From positions 1 to 10,956 of the forward strand of contig JAVBOQ010000078.1 in assembly GCA_031550455.1 (NCBI GenBank): a stretch of DNA of 10,956 nt. The letters are read 5' to 3'. A model generated the notes under the pieces. It searched no databases. It was given only the letters and a program-made list of their open reading frames with translations, and was not told the origin of the DNA. The position numbers and the translations under genes were made by a program. Shown here one piece after another: positions 1 through 5,970 of the stretch (the stretch's first letter is position 1; each line of letters opens with the position of its first letter). The DNA comes from Avichristensenella sp031550455 (lineage in GTDB: Bacteria > Bacillota > Clostridia > Christensenellales > Aristaeellaceae).

Positions 1-59
1 ATCGAACCACCGACACGTAGATTTTCAGTCTACTGCTCTACCATCTGAGCTACCAAGGC
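1..59 (-). tRNA. tRNA-Phe (GAA), partial at window edge
   Basis: Read on the minus strand, the acceptor 5' strand is GCCTTGG (53-59), followed by TA and the D-arm GCTC...GAGC. The anticodon stem GTAGA/TCTAC encloses the loop CTGAAAA, giving anticodon GAA (24-26 on the plus strand), which decodes Phe. The T-arm begins GGTGG-TTCGAT and the window ends inside the T-loop, so the 3' part of the T-arm, the acceptor 3' strand and any CCA are not visible. It is the third gene of the Val-Asp-Phe cluster and shares the promoter upstream of tRNA-Val. Confidence 0.95.
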
Positions 60-63
60 AAAA

Positions 64-140
64 TGGCGACCCGGAAGGGGCTCGAACCCTCGACCTCCAG
101 CGTGACAGGCTGGCATTCTAACCAACTGAACTACCGGGCC
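64..140 (-). tRNA. tRNA-Asp (GTC)
   Basis: This is a complete 77-nt cloverleaf including an encoded CCA (64-66 on the plus strand). The acceptor GGCCCGG pairs with CCGGGTC (one G-U pair), with discriminator G. The anticodon stem CCAGC/GCTGG holds the loop CTGTCAC, giving anticodon GTC for Asp. The T-loop TTCGAGC is canonical. It lies 4 nt downstream of tRNA-Val and 4 nt upstream of tRNA-Phe, so all three are very probably processed from one transcript. Confidence 0.97.
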
Positions 141-144
141 ATGA

Positions 145-220
145 TGGTGGGAACAACAGGGCTCGAACCTGTGACCCTCTGCTTGTAAGGCAGATGCTCT
201 CCCAGCTGAGCTATGCTCCC
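145..220 (-). tRNA. tRNA-Val (TAC)
   Basis: This is a complete 76-nt cloverleaf with encoded CCA (145-147 on the plus strand). The acceptor GGGAGCA pairs with TGTTCCC, with discriminator A. The anticodon stem TCTGC/GCAGA encloses CTTACAA, giving anticodon TAC (UAC in RNA) for Val. The D-arm AGCTCAGCTGGGAGAGC and the T-loop TTCGAGC are canonical. It is the first gene of the three-tRNA operon. Confidence 0.97.
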
Positions 221-263
221 CGATCGAGCGGTGGGAACACAAGCCAACGCGACGACGAGATAT

Positions 264-292
264 ATCATACCCGACGGGCGGATCTTTGTAAA
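264..292 (-). promoter_or_regulatory. Housekeeping promoter of the tRNA-Val-Asp-Phe operon
   Basis: On the minus strand a -35 box TTTACA (287-292) and a -10 box TATGAT (264-269) are separated by exactly 17 bp, each matching the sigma-A consensus at 5 of 6 bases. Transcription would begin near 257 and give a leader of about 35 nt before tRNA-Val. No other use for this signal is apparent on that strand. Confidence 0.8.
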
Positions 293-500
293 GGCAGAAT
301 TTGCGATTTTGGCGCGCTTTTCTCGCGTTTCGTCGCGGCGGAAAGGGCGGGCGGTTACGGCGGCCAGACTTGACTTCGTGGATTATTGCTCGATAGGCAA
401 GGACAAAATGGACCATCTCCTCAATGAAACCGAGCAAAATTTGCAACCATCCGGTCCGATGACATTTGCCTGATAAATCCCGGCAGCATGCGACACCCCG
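293..500. other. Gene-free stretch between divergent transcription units
   Basis: Open frames cross this stretch on both strands, but the minus-strand one runs on through the tRNA promoter and the tRNA genes, and none has family-like sequence. It is GC-rich in its left half and nearer balanced composition from about 370. Apart from the promoters on either side, nothing recognisable is seen. Confidence 0.5.
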
Positions 501-529
501 TTGCTTGCGGCCAATTCAAATGATACAAT
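501..529 (+). promoter_or_regulatory. Candidate promoter of the solute-binding protein gene
   Basis: An extended -10 element, TGA followed by TACAAT (-10 at 524-529), sits 17 bp downstream of a weak -35 TTGCTT (501-506). The -10 matches consensus at 5 of 6 bases and the TG extension can compensate for the poor -35. The transcript would start near 536 and carry a leader of about 280 nt to the preferred start codon at 817. Confidence 0.5.
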
Positions 530-697
530 AAACAAAAAAGGCGGCGGACGCGATGCGGACGACACGAAAACCCCTGACAGATCGCGCGGTTGCCCAAGGC
601 TTGCGCATGAAGCAGGAAGTACACAGCCCGGAGAGCTCGAGAGGCCGATGCCGCTCGACTTTTCATCATTTTCGGCGACATGCGCGCCGAAAATGCG

Positions 698-825
698 CAG
701 ATTCCGTAGGCGTAGCCGAAGGAATCTGGACTTTCCGCCTGAGGCCGCCCGGAAACGCCGCAGCGTTTCAGGCCGAATCCTCCACGCGCCTCCTCCAAAC
801 GCATGAACCTCAGTTCATGCGTTTG
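698..825. repeat. Three consecutive hairpins upstream of and over the 817 start codon
   Basis: Hairpin A (698-728) has an 8-bp arm CAGATTCC/GGAATCTG, then GGC/GCC around a GTA loop. Hairpin B has a 7-bp stem GAAACGC/GCGTTTC with loop CGCA, at about 753-770, and outer complementary bases GCCTGA/TCAGGC. Hairpin C is a perfect 13-bp stem (796-808 with 813-825) with the 4-nt loop CTCA. The stretch lies inside a frame open from 553, but its translation is Arg-rich and unlike the secreted protein that follows. Inference: this is a structured leader or an inserted palindromic repeat element rather than coding sequence. The frame open from 553 to 816 is therefore left out of the CDS. Confidence 0.6.
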
Positions 826-2691
826 CCGTGCGCGGTTGCCATCCTTCTGGCTGTGTTTGCGGCCGCGTCCGTGCTTATCCCGGTTTCCGCCGCCGCGTTT
901 GACGAAAGCTGGGCTCGGGTGCCCTATGTCTTCCTGGGCGACTTTTCACAGGCGGCGATTTTGTTTCAATACTATTCGGAAAAACCCTCCCGATTTTCGA
1001 TCGCCGCCGCGTACAGCGACGGGGCGGGCGGGCTGTTCTTCGCGCTCGATCCCGCGCCGCGCAAACTTTATCACTGGTCCCCGGGAGAGGCCGCGGCGGC
1101 CCTGGTCGCCATAGACGACGGCTTTGGGACGGCGCCGAGCGCCGCACTGAACGCCATGACGCTGGGGAGTGGGTTTCTTAACAACGCGTATGCCGGCGGC
1201 CGGACGCTGTTCCTGCAATCCGGCCGGTTGTTTATGCAGGACGGAAAGGAAACGCGGGCGCTGCCCACACCGGCTTTTCCGGCGCTGGACGCGTACTTTT
1301 TCATCGCGGACGATCTGGTGGCGGTCGTGTGCGGGGCGTTTGGCATCAGCATCCTGAACACGGGACTCGATCCGGAGCAACCTTTGGTGGTGGATCGGTA
1401 CCGGCTTGAGAATATTGGCTATGACTTTCGCGCCTTTCGCCTGGCCAACCCGGATATCCAATTGATTCCGAGCGCGGTAGACGATGACGACAGCCGCGAG
1501 GATCAACTGAAGGCATTTTCAGACCAATACTTTTTGCAACAGTATCCGGGTGCTTTTGATATCCATCTGTTCAGCACGGCCAGGGCTGAATCACTTTGCC
1601 GCCTCGGTCTGTTGCACGACATCTCGGGCGAACAACAGCTTCGGGAAGTGATTGACCGATACTATCCGCCGATCCGGGCGGCTTTGTCGTGGGGCCCCCG
1701 GCTGATGGGGATTCCGGACGGCTTGGAATTCCACGGCTGGTGGCTCGACAGGGAACTTTGGGACGCGCTCGGATTGGGAAAGGAGCCGGAAACGCTGGAT
1801 GAGCTGATCGCCGCGCTGGACTATTCCATACACATGGTCGTGAAAGGGCGGTTTGGCATCATTCCGATTTGGAGCGAGGCGGGTTTTTATAGCGATATTC
1901 TGACCGGCGCGATGCGGACGCAGTACATACTTGAATACGGAGACGCGTCGCGGCCGCTGACGTTTGACACGCCCGCGTTCCGAAAACTTCTGGAGCAGTC
2001 GTGGAGACAGTCGAAAGCGGAGCGATACGTGTGGGAGAATCTACGGTCCGACGCCTCGGACGAAAACCTTATTCTGGGTTCGGATGAATGGGCGCTGGTC
2101 GCGCTGAAACCATACATTGAGTTCAACGAAAATGTGTTTCTCCCGCCTGTTTTTGAGGCCGGGCAAAGCCCGAAGGTAGAGGCTGCGATGCTGATTTGGG
2201 CGATTCCGGCACAGGCGAAAAACAAGCGGCAGGCGTATCGATTTTTGCTGTTCATGGACCGGAACCGGACGCACTACGAGCGTCGCCTCTACGAACCCGT
2301 GGCGCAGCGTGCCATAACGGATCCCCGGGTGGAAGAGAAGATCACCGCCCAGACACTTCAAAAAGCGCAGTTGATGGCGGCGGAAGGGTCGATTGACCCC
2401 GCCATTGCGGCGGAGGCCATGCGGAAATACGACCTGGAAATTGCGGATCTGGAGAAAAAGAGAATTCGAAGGACAGACCGCGCCGTGGAAATTTATGAGA
2501 AGACAATCGCACCGGCGCTGTGTTTTCCCGCCGATTGGGGTGATTTTTCCGGCTCAGCCAGTCCGGTAAAAAATGATATCGACGTATTGCTTGTAGAATT
2601 TTTCCGGGGCGAGATCGACATAGACCAGACCATCCGAAAGCTCGACGACCTTGCGATAGATTTCTGGTTGCGGCGGAACGACGCGCAGTGA
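817..2691 (+). CDS. Secreted extracellular solute-binding protein with extra N-terminal domain
   Basis: From ATG 817 the protein is 624 aa. Residues 1 to about 27 form a signal peptide: a short n-region (MRL), a hydrophobic core (AVAILLAVFAAASVLI) and an AXA-type cleavage site near SAAA. No lipobox Cys is seen, which is odd because solute-binding proteins of Gram-positive bacteria are usually lipoproteins. Residues 28 to about 195 are beta-rich, with segments such as GGLFFALDP and GRTLFLQSG that resemble a truncated beta-propeller. From about 197 the protein resembles family 1 sugar-type ABC solute-binding proteins: YDFRAFRLANPDIQLIP, then FDIHLFST, and a C-terminal helical region. This role is inferred by resemblance. 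No permease or ATPase gene is adjacent, so a transporter partner is not visible; it could be a sensor-linked or orphan binding protein. The start was chosen for the signal peptide; no clear ribosome binding site precedes it, and the ATG lies in a hairpin. The frame is open back to 553. Confidence 0.75.
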   Translation: MRLPCAVAILLAVFAAASVLIPVSAAAFDESWARVPYVFLGDFSQAAILFQYYSEKPSRFSIAAAYSDGAGGLFFALDPAPRKLYHWSPGEAAAALVAIDDGFGTAPSAALNAMTLGSGFLNNAYAGGRTLFLQSGRLFMQDGKETRALPTPAFPALDAYFFIADDLVAVVCGAFGISILNTGLDPEQPLVVDRYRLENIGYDFRAFRLANPDIQLIPSAVDDDDSREDQLKAFSDQYFLQQYPGAFDIHLFSTARAESLCRLGLLHDISGEQQLREVIDRYYPPIRAALSWGPRLMGIPDGLEFHGWWLDRELWDALGLGKEPETLDELIAALDYSIHMVVKGRFGIIPIWSEAGFYSDILTGAMRTQYILEYGDASRPLTFDTPAFRKLLEQSWRQSKAERYVWENLRSDASDENLILGSDEWALVALKPYIEFNENVFLPPVFEAGQSPKVEAAMLIWAIPAQAKNKRQAYRFLLFMDRNRTHYERRLYEPVAQRAITDPRVEEKITAQTLQKAQLMAAEGSIDPAIAAEAMRKYDLEIADLEKKRIRRTDRAVEIYEKTIAPALCFPADWGDFSGSASPVKNDIDVLLVEFFRGEIDIDQTIRKLDDLAIDFWLRRNDAQ

Positions 2692-2739
2692 GGGCCGGGG
2701 TTGCGGCATGCCCTTTCGCGCGTGTTGATTTCATGGTTT

Positions 2740-2844
2740 CTACCGGCAGCCGAAGATCTCATAATGGCCAACCTGCACCGCCTTGACGGCGTACATCGCG
2801 GCAACCCCTCCGTACCCGGCATGCACCCAGACAACAGCATCCAT
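2740..2844 (-). CDS. Candidate small ORF, 34 aa, unknown
   Basis: On the minus strand an ATG at 2844 opens a 34-residue frame beginning MDAVVWVHAGYGG and ending HYEIFGCR, closed by TAG. It lies in the otherwise empty gap between the plus-strand genes. Its codons end mostly in G or C, as in real genes of this window, and it contains a hydrophobic, small-residue-rich middle. Against it: no ribosome binding site is seen upstream, and no family is recognised. It may equally be a remnant of a decayed gene or chance. Confidence 0.2.
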   Translation of the reverse strand: MDAVVWVHAGYGGVAAMYAVKAVQVGHYEIFGCR

Positions 2845-2863
2845 ATTGCATCGGCAACAATAT

Positions 2864-2943
2864 AAGAAGGGATTCTTAAGGGCCAATGGCCCTTAAGCGG
2901 GATTCCAAAGGGCAGCGCCCTTTGGCGTTCCCTTTCCCTTCTT
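2864..2943. repeat. Three-stem inverted-repeat element, copy 1
   Basis: Three perfect stems are visible. An outer 9-bp stem AAGAAGGGA (2864-2872) pairs with TCCCTTCTT (2935-2943). Inside it, a 10-bp hairpin CTTAAGGGCC/GGCCCTTAAG (2875-2884 and 2888-2897) has loop AAT. A 9-bp hairpin CCAAAGGGC/GCCCTTTGG (2905-2913 and 2917-2925) has loop AGC, and a 7-nt linker separates the two. A second copy with altered but still paired stems is at 7624-7700. It would fold as a three-way junction in RNA or a cruciform in DNA. It may act as a terminator of the solute-binding protein gene, though no U-run follows on the plus strand. Confidence 0.85.
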
Positions 2944-2989
2944 CTTCATCACAACCTCCTCTTCCCCGTATCCCCCCGCCTCGCCTTCG

Positions 2990-2998
2990 CATACAGTA
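2990..2998 (+). promoter_or_regulatory. Possible mother-cell sporulation-type -10 element
   Basis: CATACAGTA matches the CATAnnnTA -10 pattern known for sigma-E/sigma-K promoters of spore-formers. It lies about 40 nt upstream of the start of the Cys-rich gene. The expected -35 position has only a weak partial match, and transcription would start close to the 5' side of the hairpin at 3001. This is suggestive only. Confidence 0.25.
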
Positions 2999-3000
2999 CA

Positions 3001-3029
3001 CCGGGCGGCTGTATTCCGCCGCCGCCCGG
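3001..3029 (+). promoter_or_regulatory. Leader hairpin overlapping the ribosome binding site of the Cys-rich gene
   Basis: A perfect 9-bp stem CCGGGCGGC (3001-3009) and GCCGCCCGG (3021-3029) encloses an 11-nt loop. The last two bases of the 3' arm are the first two bases of the Shine-Dalgarno GGAGG (3028-3032). The stem is almost entirely G-C, so in mRNA it would compete with ribosome binding. Whether this is regulated cannot be told from sequence. Confidence 0.6.
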
Positions 3030-3039
3030 AGGAATGACC

Positions 3040-3789
3040 GTGTTTGATCCGATTCGCCGCCGTTGCGAACCGATCCCGAAGAGGCAGCCTTGCCGTGAAC
3101 CCGTTTGCGGTTGCGACCCCGCGTTTCAACGGCCGCGGCCGGTTGATCCGTGCCCGCCGCCGAAGCCCGTTTGCTGCGACCCCTGTCCGCCGCAGCGCGT
3201 TTGCTGTGACCCGTGCCCGCCGCCGCAGCCCGTTTGCTGTGACCCCTGCCCGCCGCAGCGCGTTTGCTTTGATCCGTGCGGCCCGCGCTGCGCCGAACCC
3301 CGCTTGATCCGCTGCGCGCGCCTTGACAGGCGGTGCATGTCTGAATCGCTGATCGTGTCCGGGCTGCCCGCCGGCTTATGCGAGCCTATGGCGCTGATCG
3401 GCGTGGAAATATGCGGCGACGTAACCGTACGCATGCTGCACAGCGCGTGCGGGCCGTCTCCGGCGGTTGCCGAGGTGACCGTACCGCTGACCGCGTTTGT
3501 CCGGGACGCGCGCGGCTGCACGTATACCGGCTGCACATCGCTGATCGTCTGCTGCCATCTGCCGTGTGCTTGCCAGCGAACGGGCGGGCCGCTGGTGGCG
3601 GCTGCCCGCGTCCGACTGATCGACGGCGGCTGTTCGATCCGCGCGACGTTCGACGCGCGGCTTGACGTCTCCATCGAAGTATTCGCCGTTGAAAGCGAGC
3701 CGTGCGGCGCTTCCTGCCCGCGCGACTGGCAGTCGCCGCAAAACTTTTATCCGCAGCCGCACTACATGCGCGATGGAAGAGGCTGGTAA
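3040..3789 (+). CDS. Cys/Pro-rich repeat protein, coat-like, unknown function
   Basis: GTG 3040 is preferred over ATG 3034 because GGAGG (3028-3032) lies 7 nt before the GTG but only one base before the ATG; the product is 249 aa, or 251 from the ATG. There are 31 Cys residues. The N-terminal third contains two 21-residue repeats, each made of DPCPPPxPVCC followed by DPCPPQRVCx, plus a partial third (DNA 3145-3270, period 63 bp). The rest is a beta-rich domain of alternating hydrophobic segments (SLIVSGLPAGLC, VEICGDVTVRML, AEVTVPLTAFV) with scattered Cys. There is no signal peptide or membrane segment. Cys-rich, Pro-rich cytosolic proteins of this type are often cross-linked structural proteins such as spore coat or crust components; that role is inferred and not shown. 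The stop codon TAA shares its last base with the foldback element at 3789. Confidence 0.7.
   Translation: MFDPIRRRCEPIPKRQPCREPVCGCDPAFQRPRPVDPCPPPKPVCCDPCPPQRVCCDPCPPPQPVCCDPCPPQRVCFDPCGPRCAEPRLIRCARLDRRCMSESLIVSGLPAGLCEPMALIGVEICGDVTVRMLHSACGPSPAVAEVTVPLTAFVRDARGCTYTGCTSLIVCCHLPCACQRTGGPLVAAARVRLIDGGCSIRATFDARLDVSIEVFAVESEPCGASCPRDWQSPQNFYPQPHYMRDGRGW
3145..3270 (+). repeat. 63-bp tandem repeat within the Cys-rich gene
   Basis: Two adjacent in-frame 63-bp units (3145-3207 and 3208-3270) encode nearly identical 21-residue blocks with CC and DPCPP motifs. Each unit is itself two related sub-repeats of 11 and 10 residues. A diverged partial unit begins at 3271 (DPCGPRC). Such in-frame repeats can expand and contract by slippage. 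Confidence 0.9.
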
Positions 3790-3951
3790 TACCAATTCCA
3801 GTTACGGATTGCCCGTATCTCGCGGATCTTTTGTCGCATGGCTGCGTCGGACTCCAGTCAGCGTAGCTGCCGGCTACGCTTCCTTCCGCCTCCTTGCCCT
3901 GCGGCAAAATCTCTCGCGATCTATCGTGTACTCCCTAACTGGAAATGGTAT
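3789..3951. mobile_element. Foldback / MITE-like element, about 163 bp
   Basis: Terminal inverted repeats of 16 bp with one mismatch are present: ATACCAATTCCAGTTA (3789-3804) and TAACTGGAAATGGTAT (3936-3951). Inner sequences are also imperfectly complementary, with TCTCGCGGATCTTTTGTCGCA near 3818-3838 matching the inverse of the stretch near 3897-3918. A central 8-bp hairpin AGCGTAGC/GCTACGCT (3860-3867 and 3873-3880) sits at the middle. TAAT occurs on both outer sides (3787-3790 and 3951-3954) and could be a target duplication. It has no transposase gene, so it would need one in trans. It abuts the stop codon of the Cys-rich gene. Confidence 0.65.
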
Positions 3952-3962
3952 AATCACTTACC

Positions 3963-3990
3963 GAAGGGTCGGAACGCGATTCCGCCCTTC
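3963..3990 (+). other. Hairpin downstream of the foldback element
   Basis: GAAGGG/CCCTTC (3963-3968 and 3985-3990) continues into CGGAA/TTCCG (3970-3974 and 3980-3984) with one bulged T and a 5-nt loop. It is an 11-bp stem followed by TTACATAAT. It could serve as a weak terminator for the Cys-rich gene or belong to the same dispersed element. Beyond it the sequence to about 4060 is AT-rich and holds no feature that can be identified. Confidence 0.4.
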
Positions 3991-4069
3991 TTACATAATC
4001 GTAATTCTGTTTCTTAGACAATAATTAGAAATCGTTAAAAGCAGCATAAATCCGCTTCAAAACCGCAAT

Positions 4070-4105
4070 GCGCCGCTTTCTCTTTACGGCGCTTTGTTGT
4101 ATAAT
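4070..4105 (+). promoter_or_regulatory. Candidate promoter of the xpaC-telA operon with inverted repeat
   Basis: A perfect -10 box TATAAT lies at 4100-4105, 33 nt before the xpaC start. The 17-bp-spaced -35 position is TTTCTC (4077-4082), a poor match. A perfect 6-bp inverted repeat GCGCCG/CGGCGC (4070-4075 and 4087-4092) brackets this -35 region. A weak -35 flanked by a symmetric site fits a promoter that needs an activator or is held by a repressor, but this is inference. Confidence 0.5.
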
Positions 4106-4137
4106 GGCGCTGAAGAGCAAAGGAGGATGGCGCTGCG

Positions 4138-4794
4138 ATGAAGGTGACATACCATCGGGAGGCGATCAAGCCTTACAAGGAAATCAAAAAGGCTTCGCCG
4201 ATGCCTTTGTTTGCCGCCGGCGTGGTCGCGCTGCTGTTCGGCGCGGTGTTCCCGATCCAGCACGCGATCGAGTACGCGCTGTTTGCGCTGTTCACGGCCG
4301 GGGCCTATATCGGCGCACGCCGGATCTGGAAGGGCCGGACGCTCCGCGTCGAACTGACGCCGGACACCGGCGACGCGCAAACGAACCAGTTGCTTTCGGA
4401 ATCCCGCGAAATCCTCGCCTCGTTCCGCGCGGCGAACGACGCGATCGCGGACGATACGGTCTCCGCGTGCATCGACGCGATCGAGCGGGCAGCCGTGAAA
4501 ATTCTCGCAAGGCTCGAGGAGCAGGCAGCCATCAACAGCGAGCTGCGGATGTTCCTGCGCTACTACCTGCCGACGACGCGCAAGATACTGGATGCGCGCG
4601 CGGCGATCGAAACGCGCGGCGAAAAGACCGAAAACGCCAACGCCGTGCGCGCCCGCACCGAACGCATGCTGCCGGAGATTCAAAAAGCGTTTGAAAAGCA
4701 GCTTGACGCGCTGGACAAAAACAAGTACCTTGATCTGCAGGTCGAGATGGACGTGCTGGAAGGCATGATCAAGTCCGACGCGCAACTGCGATAG
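4138..4794 (+). CDS. xpaC: XpaC-like membrane protein (5-bromo-4-chloroindolyl phosphate hydrolysis family)
   Basis: The 218-aa product matches the XpaC family in layout. Two membrane helices lie near residues 24-40 and 42-60 (SPMPLFAAGVVALLFGAVF and HAIEYALFALFTAGAYIGA). A cytosolic helical, probably coiled-coil, domain follows, containing RYYLPTTRKILD, the characteristic core of the family. The family name comes from a screening phenotype; its real biochemical role is not established. In Bacillus xpaC lies directly before the telA homologue yaaN, as here. AGGAGG (4121-4126) lies 11 nt before the ATG; the ATG at 4127 hits a stop after four codons. First gene of a four-gene operon. Confidence 0.9.
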   Translation: MKVTYHREAIKPYKEIKKASPMPLFAAGVVALLFGAVFPIQHAIEYALFALFTAGAYIGARRIWKGRTLRVELTPDTGDAQTNQLLSESREILASFRAANDAIADDTVSACIDAIERAAVKILARLEEQAAINSELRMFLRYYLPTTRKILDARAAIETRGEKTENANAVRARTERMLPEIQKAFEKQLDALDKNKYLDLQVEMDVLEGMIKSDAQLR

Positions 4795-4822
4795 GTTGCA
4801 CGAATCGAAAGGAGCGACGCAT

Positions 4823-5932
4823 ATGGATATTCAGAACAAGACGGGCGCGGTGGACGTGCTTGCCCCGAAGCAGGCGAGCGACCTGACGCTGACGGATCTC
4901 CCGGTACAGGATCAGGCCGCGGTGCGGGAATACGCCGAGAAGATCGACGTGACCTCCGCGACGGAGGTGCTGCAATACGGCGCGACCGCCCAGCAGAAGC
5001 TGACGACGTTCGCGAACACGGCGCTGGCCAGCGCGCGGGCCAAGGACGCGGGCGCGATGGGCGACACGCTGTCCGGGCTTGTGGTGCAGTTGCAGGGCTT
5101 CGGCGCGGGCGGCGACGACAAGAAGGGCATCTTCGGCTTCCTAAAAAAGGGGGTCAACCAGATCGCGTCGCTGAAGGCGCGGTATGACAAGGTCAGCGTG
5201 TCGGTCGACCAGGTCTCGGACAAGTTGCAGGATCACCGGCAGGGCCTTTTGAAGGACATCGCGGTACTCGACCGCCTGTATGACGAGAACGTCGAGTATT
5301 ACCGCCAGCTTTGCTTCTATATTGTCGCCGGCAAGGAGAAAATCGCGTCGCTCCGCGCGAACGAGCTGCCGCAACTGAACGATAAGGCGATTCAAACCGG
5401 CGACCCGGCCGACGCGCAGATCGCAAACGACATGGCGTCGTCGATCGACCGGTTTGAGAAGAAAATATACGACCTGGAACTGACGCGGCAGATCAGCATC
5501 CAGATGGCCCCGCAGATCCGCCTGTTGCAGAATAACGACTCGCTGATGGCCGACAAGATCCACTCGGCGCTGGTCAACACGCTGCCGCTGTGGAAGAGCC
5601 AGATGGTGCTGGCGCTGGGCCTTGAAAACTCACGCGCGGCGATCGAGGCCGAGCGCGCCGTCACCGACGCGACGAACAGGATGCTCCGGCAGAACGCCGA
5701 GGCGCTCAAACAGGGCACGATCGAGACGGCGCGCGCGTCCGAGCGCGGCATCGTCGACATCGAGACGCTGACCCTGACGAACCAGTCGCTGATCGACACG
5801 CTGACCGAGGTCTCGTCGATTCAGACCCAGGGCCGCGCCCAGCGCGCCGCCGCCGAGGTCAAGCTGCGCGAGATGGAAGACCAGCTCAAGCAGAAGCTGC
5901 TCGAGGTGCGCAGCCAGTCGGTTTCGCAGTAA
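4823..5932 (+). CDS. telA: TelA/YaaN family toxic anion resistance protein
   Basis: The 369-aa product is all-helical and soluble, typical in length and content for the TelA family (TelA, KlaA, YaaN). Features include the N-terminal segment ending in EYAEKIDVTS, GIFGFLKKGVNQIASLKARYDKV near the middle, and the core YYRQLCFYIVAGKEKI. The C-terminal third, with TNRMLRQNAEALKQ and IETLTLTNQSLIDTLTEV, is strongly coiled-coil. Family members are linked to tellurite and cell-envelope stress, with no known enzymatic activity. The start ATG 4823 has AAAGGAG (4808-4814) 8 nt upstream; a TTG at 4796 would extend it but lacks a site. It follows xpaC by 28 nt. Likely partner of XpaC at the membrane, inferred from the conserved pairing. 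Confidence 0.93.
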   Translation: MDIQNKTGAVDVLAPKQASDLTLTDLPVQDQAAVREYAEKIDVTSATEVLQYGATAQQKLTTFANTALASARAKDAGAMGDTLSGLVVQLQGFGAGGDDKKGIFGFLKKGVNQIASLKARYDKVSVSVDQVSDKLQDHRQGLLKDIAVLDRLYDENVEYYRQLCFYIVAGKEKIASLRANELPQLNDKAIQTGDPADAQIANDMASSIDRFEKKIYDLELTRQISIQMAPQIRLLQNNDSLMADKIHSALVNTLPLWKSQMVLALGLENSRAAIEAERAVTDATNRMLRQNAEALKQGTIETARASERGIVDIETLTLTNQSLIDTLTEVSSIQTQGRAQRAAAEVKLREMEDQLKQKLLEVRSQSVSQ

Positions 5933-5970
5933 GGCGATCGCGCCATTACGAAAACGGGAGGGTATGAACG

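Noticed and set aside
30..446. Long minus-strand open frame over the tRNA cluster
   Set aside because: It translates through three tRNA genes and their promoter, so it is a chance frame.
421..804. Minus-strand 127-aa frame opposite the hairpin-rich leader
   Set aside because: It covers inverted repeats, has no ribosome binding site and no family-like sequence; it looks like the translation of a non-coding repeat.
553..816. N-terminal 88-residue extension of the solute-binding protein
   Set aside because: It is Arg-rich, covers three hairpins, and would bury the clear signal peptide in the interior of the protein.
2691..2714. AGGGC/GCCCT inverted repeat just after the solute-binding protein stop
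   Set aside because: Only 5 bp with a 14-nt loop and no T tract; too weak to call a terminator.
3145..3270. Short regularly spaced repeats considered as a CRISPR array
   Set aside because: The repeats are adjacent, in frame, lack unique spacers and encode a Cys/Pro motif.
3662..4024. Plus-strand 120-aa frame through the foldback element
   Set aside because: It starts inside the Cys-rich gene in another frame, and most of it is translation of the inverted-repeat element and its flank.
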